In this document: positions 6,120 through 6,527 of the stretch, one piece after another
Position numbering within the stretch: position 1 is the first letter of the stretch
How the letters are laid out: every line of letters starts with the position of its first letter
Source: Clostridia bacterium
Lineage (GTDB): Bacteria; Bacillota; Clostridia; Monoglobales; Monoglobaceae
NCBI GenBank assembly: GCA_017625185.1
Contig: JAGALN010000186.1
Span: 1 to 6,527, forward strand
Direction of reading: 5' to 3'
DNA length: 6,527 nt
The notes under the pieces: model-generated
The model's input: the letters and a program-made list of their open reading frames with translations, nothing else
Told to the model about the DNA's origin: nothing
The model's database searches: none
Position numbers and translations under genes: made by a program

Positions 6120-6527
6120 ATGACGGAACGAATCAACATTACAGCAAAGATTCAGGAGAGCCGGGAATATATTGCCGAAAGATTCAGGCTGGGGAAGAAT
6201 TTTGATTTTATTCTGCGGGACTTTAAGATTAAGTTTCAGGATGGCTGGGCAGACGGATTTTTAATCTTCTTTGACGGAATGGTGGATAAAACCTTTATTA
6301 ACCGGGACCTGATGCGAGGATTGCTCCAGGGCGGGGAAGAAGAACCCGGGATGTCCCGAGAGCAAACCGTCTTTGAAAAGATGACCCCATTGGGACCTTT
6401 GAGTATTGTCCGGGACTTTGATACGGTGGAGGAAAACACCTCCTTTGGACATTGTGTGATTTTTGTGGACGGATGTGCCTGCGCCTTTGCAGCAGATGTG
6501 AAAAACTGGCGGGGCAGAAGTGTGGGG
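6120..6527 (+). CDS. GerA-family spore germination protein, N-terminal part (3' end cut off)
   Basis: GerA-family proteins are subunits of germinant receptors (or the related SpoVAF) in the spore inner membrane. The frame is open to the right edge, giving 136 residues. Recognisable parts are the helical start (IQESREYIAERFRLG), a NFDFILRDF stretch, a DGFLIFFDGMVDKTFINRDLM segment matching the family's 'Y-x-D-G-L-v-d-x-x-x-I' block, and FGHCVIFVDG near 109-118, followed by a D-V-K-N-W-R-G-R-S motif like the family's 'R-s-v' end of the soluble N-domain. The membrane domain would lie beyond the window. The ATG at 6120 is preferred because GAGAGG (6105-6110) lies nine bases upstream. An in-frame ATG at 6111 adds three residues but abuts that site. 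The full family has several subgroups, and the germinant or exact receptor type cannot be told from this part. Confidence 0.85.
   Translation, partial: MTERINITAKIQESREYIAERFRLGKNFDFILRDFKIKFQDGWADGFLIFFDGMVDKTFINRDLMRGLLQGGEEEPGMSREQTVFEKMTPLGPLSIVRDFDTVEENTSFGHCVIFVDGCACAFAADVKNWRGRSVG

Noticed and set aside
1..6527. CRISPR arrays, insertion sequences, prophage or toxin-antitoxin genes
   Set aside because: No regularly spaced repeats and no transposase, integrase or small paired-gene signatures were seen on either strand.

Overview
The window reads as chromosomal DNA of a spore-forming, low-to-medium GC Firmicute, most likely a clostridial (Oscillospiraceae-like) bacterium. The grounds are strong AGGAGG-type ribosome binding sites, consensus SigA promoters, the rpsD-rpoA-rplQ gene order, a GerA-type spore germination gene and a tandem pair of Spo0A-box-like sequences. 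The genus is not determined from the sequence. There is no CRISPR array, transposase, integrase or phage gene.

Layout. (1) Positions 1-1866, plus strand: the distal end of the ribosomal alpha operon, rpsD (5' end cut off), rpoA and rplQ, closed by a strong hairpin terminator at 1877-1909. A second, perfect 17-bp inverted repeat follows at 1930-1973. (2) Positions 1998-5084, minus strand: a three-gene cell-wall operon. From promoter to end it encodes a membrane-anchored FHA protein, a RodA/FtsW-type SEDS glycosyltransferase and a class B penicillin-binding transpeptidase. It starts from a near-consensus promoter at 5123-5151 and converges on rplQ. (3) Positions 5166-5312, minus strand: tRNA-Thr(UGU) with its own promoter and terminator. 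(4) Positions 5330-5965, minus strand: a YigZ/IMPACT family gene. (5) Positions 5966-6119: a divergent intergenic region with two tandem Spo0A-box-like sites and a 20-bp dyad. (6) Position 6120 to the right edge, plus strand: the N-terminal part of a GerA-family spore germination protein.

How the genes work together. Region 1 supplies translation and transcription core parts. In region 2, the SEDS protein polymerises glycan strands and the PBP cross-links them. The small FHA protein is the likely phospho-threonine sensor linking this pair to Ser/Thr kinase signalling. Gene order and protein architecture closely resemble the actinobacterial fhaB-(pstP)-rodA-pbpA-(pknA-pknB) cluster, but without the phosphatase and kinases. 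The right end has a sporulation flavour: a germinant-receptor-type gene beside a candidate Spo0A-controlled intergenic region.

The most interesting items are the Spo0A-box pair with the overlapping dyad in the yigZ-gerA intergenic region, the actinobacterial-like wall operon, and the long perfect palindrome downstream of rplQ. Nothing here clearly amounts to a wholly new system.
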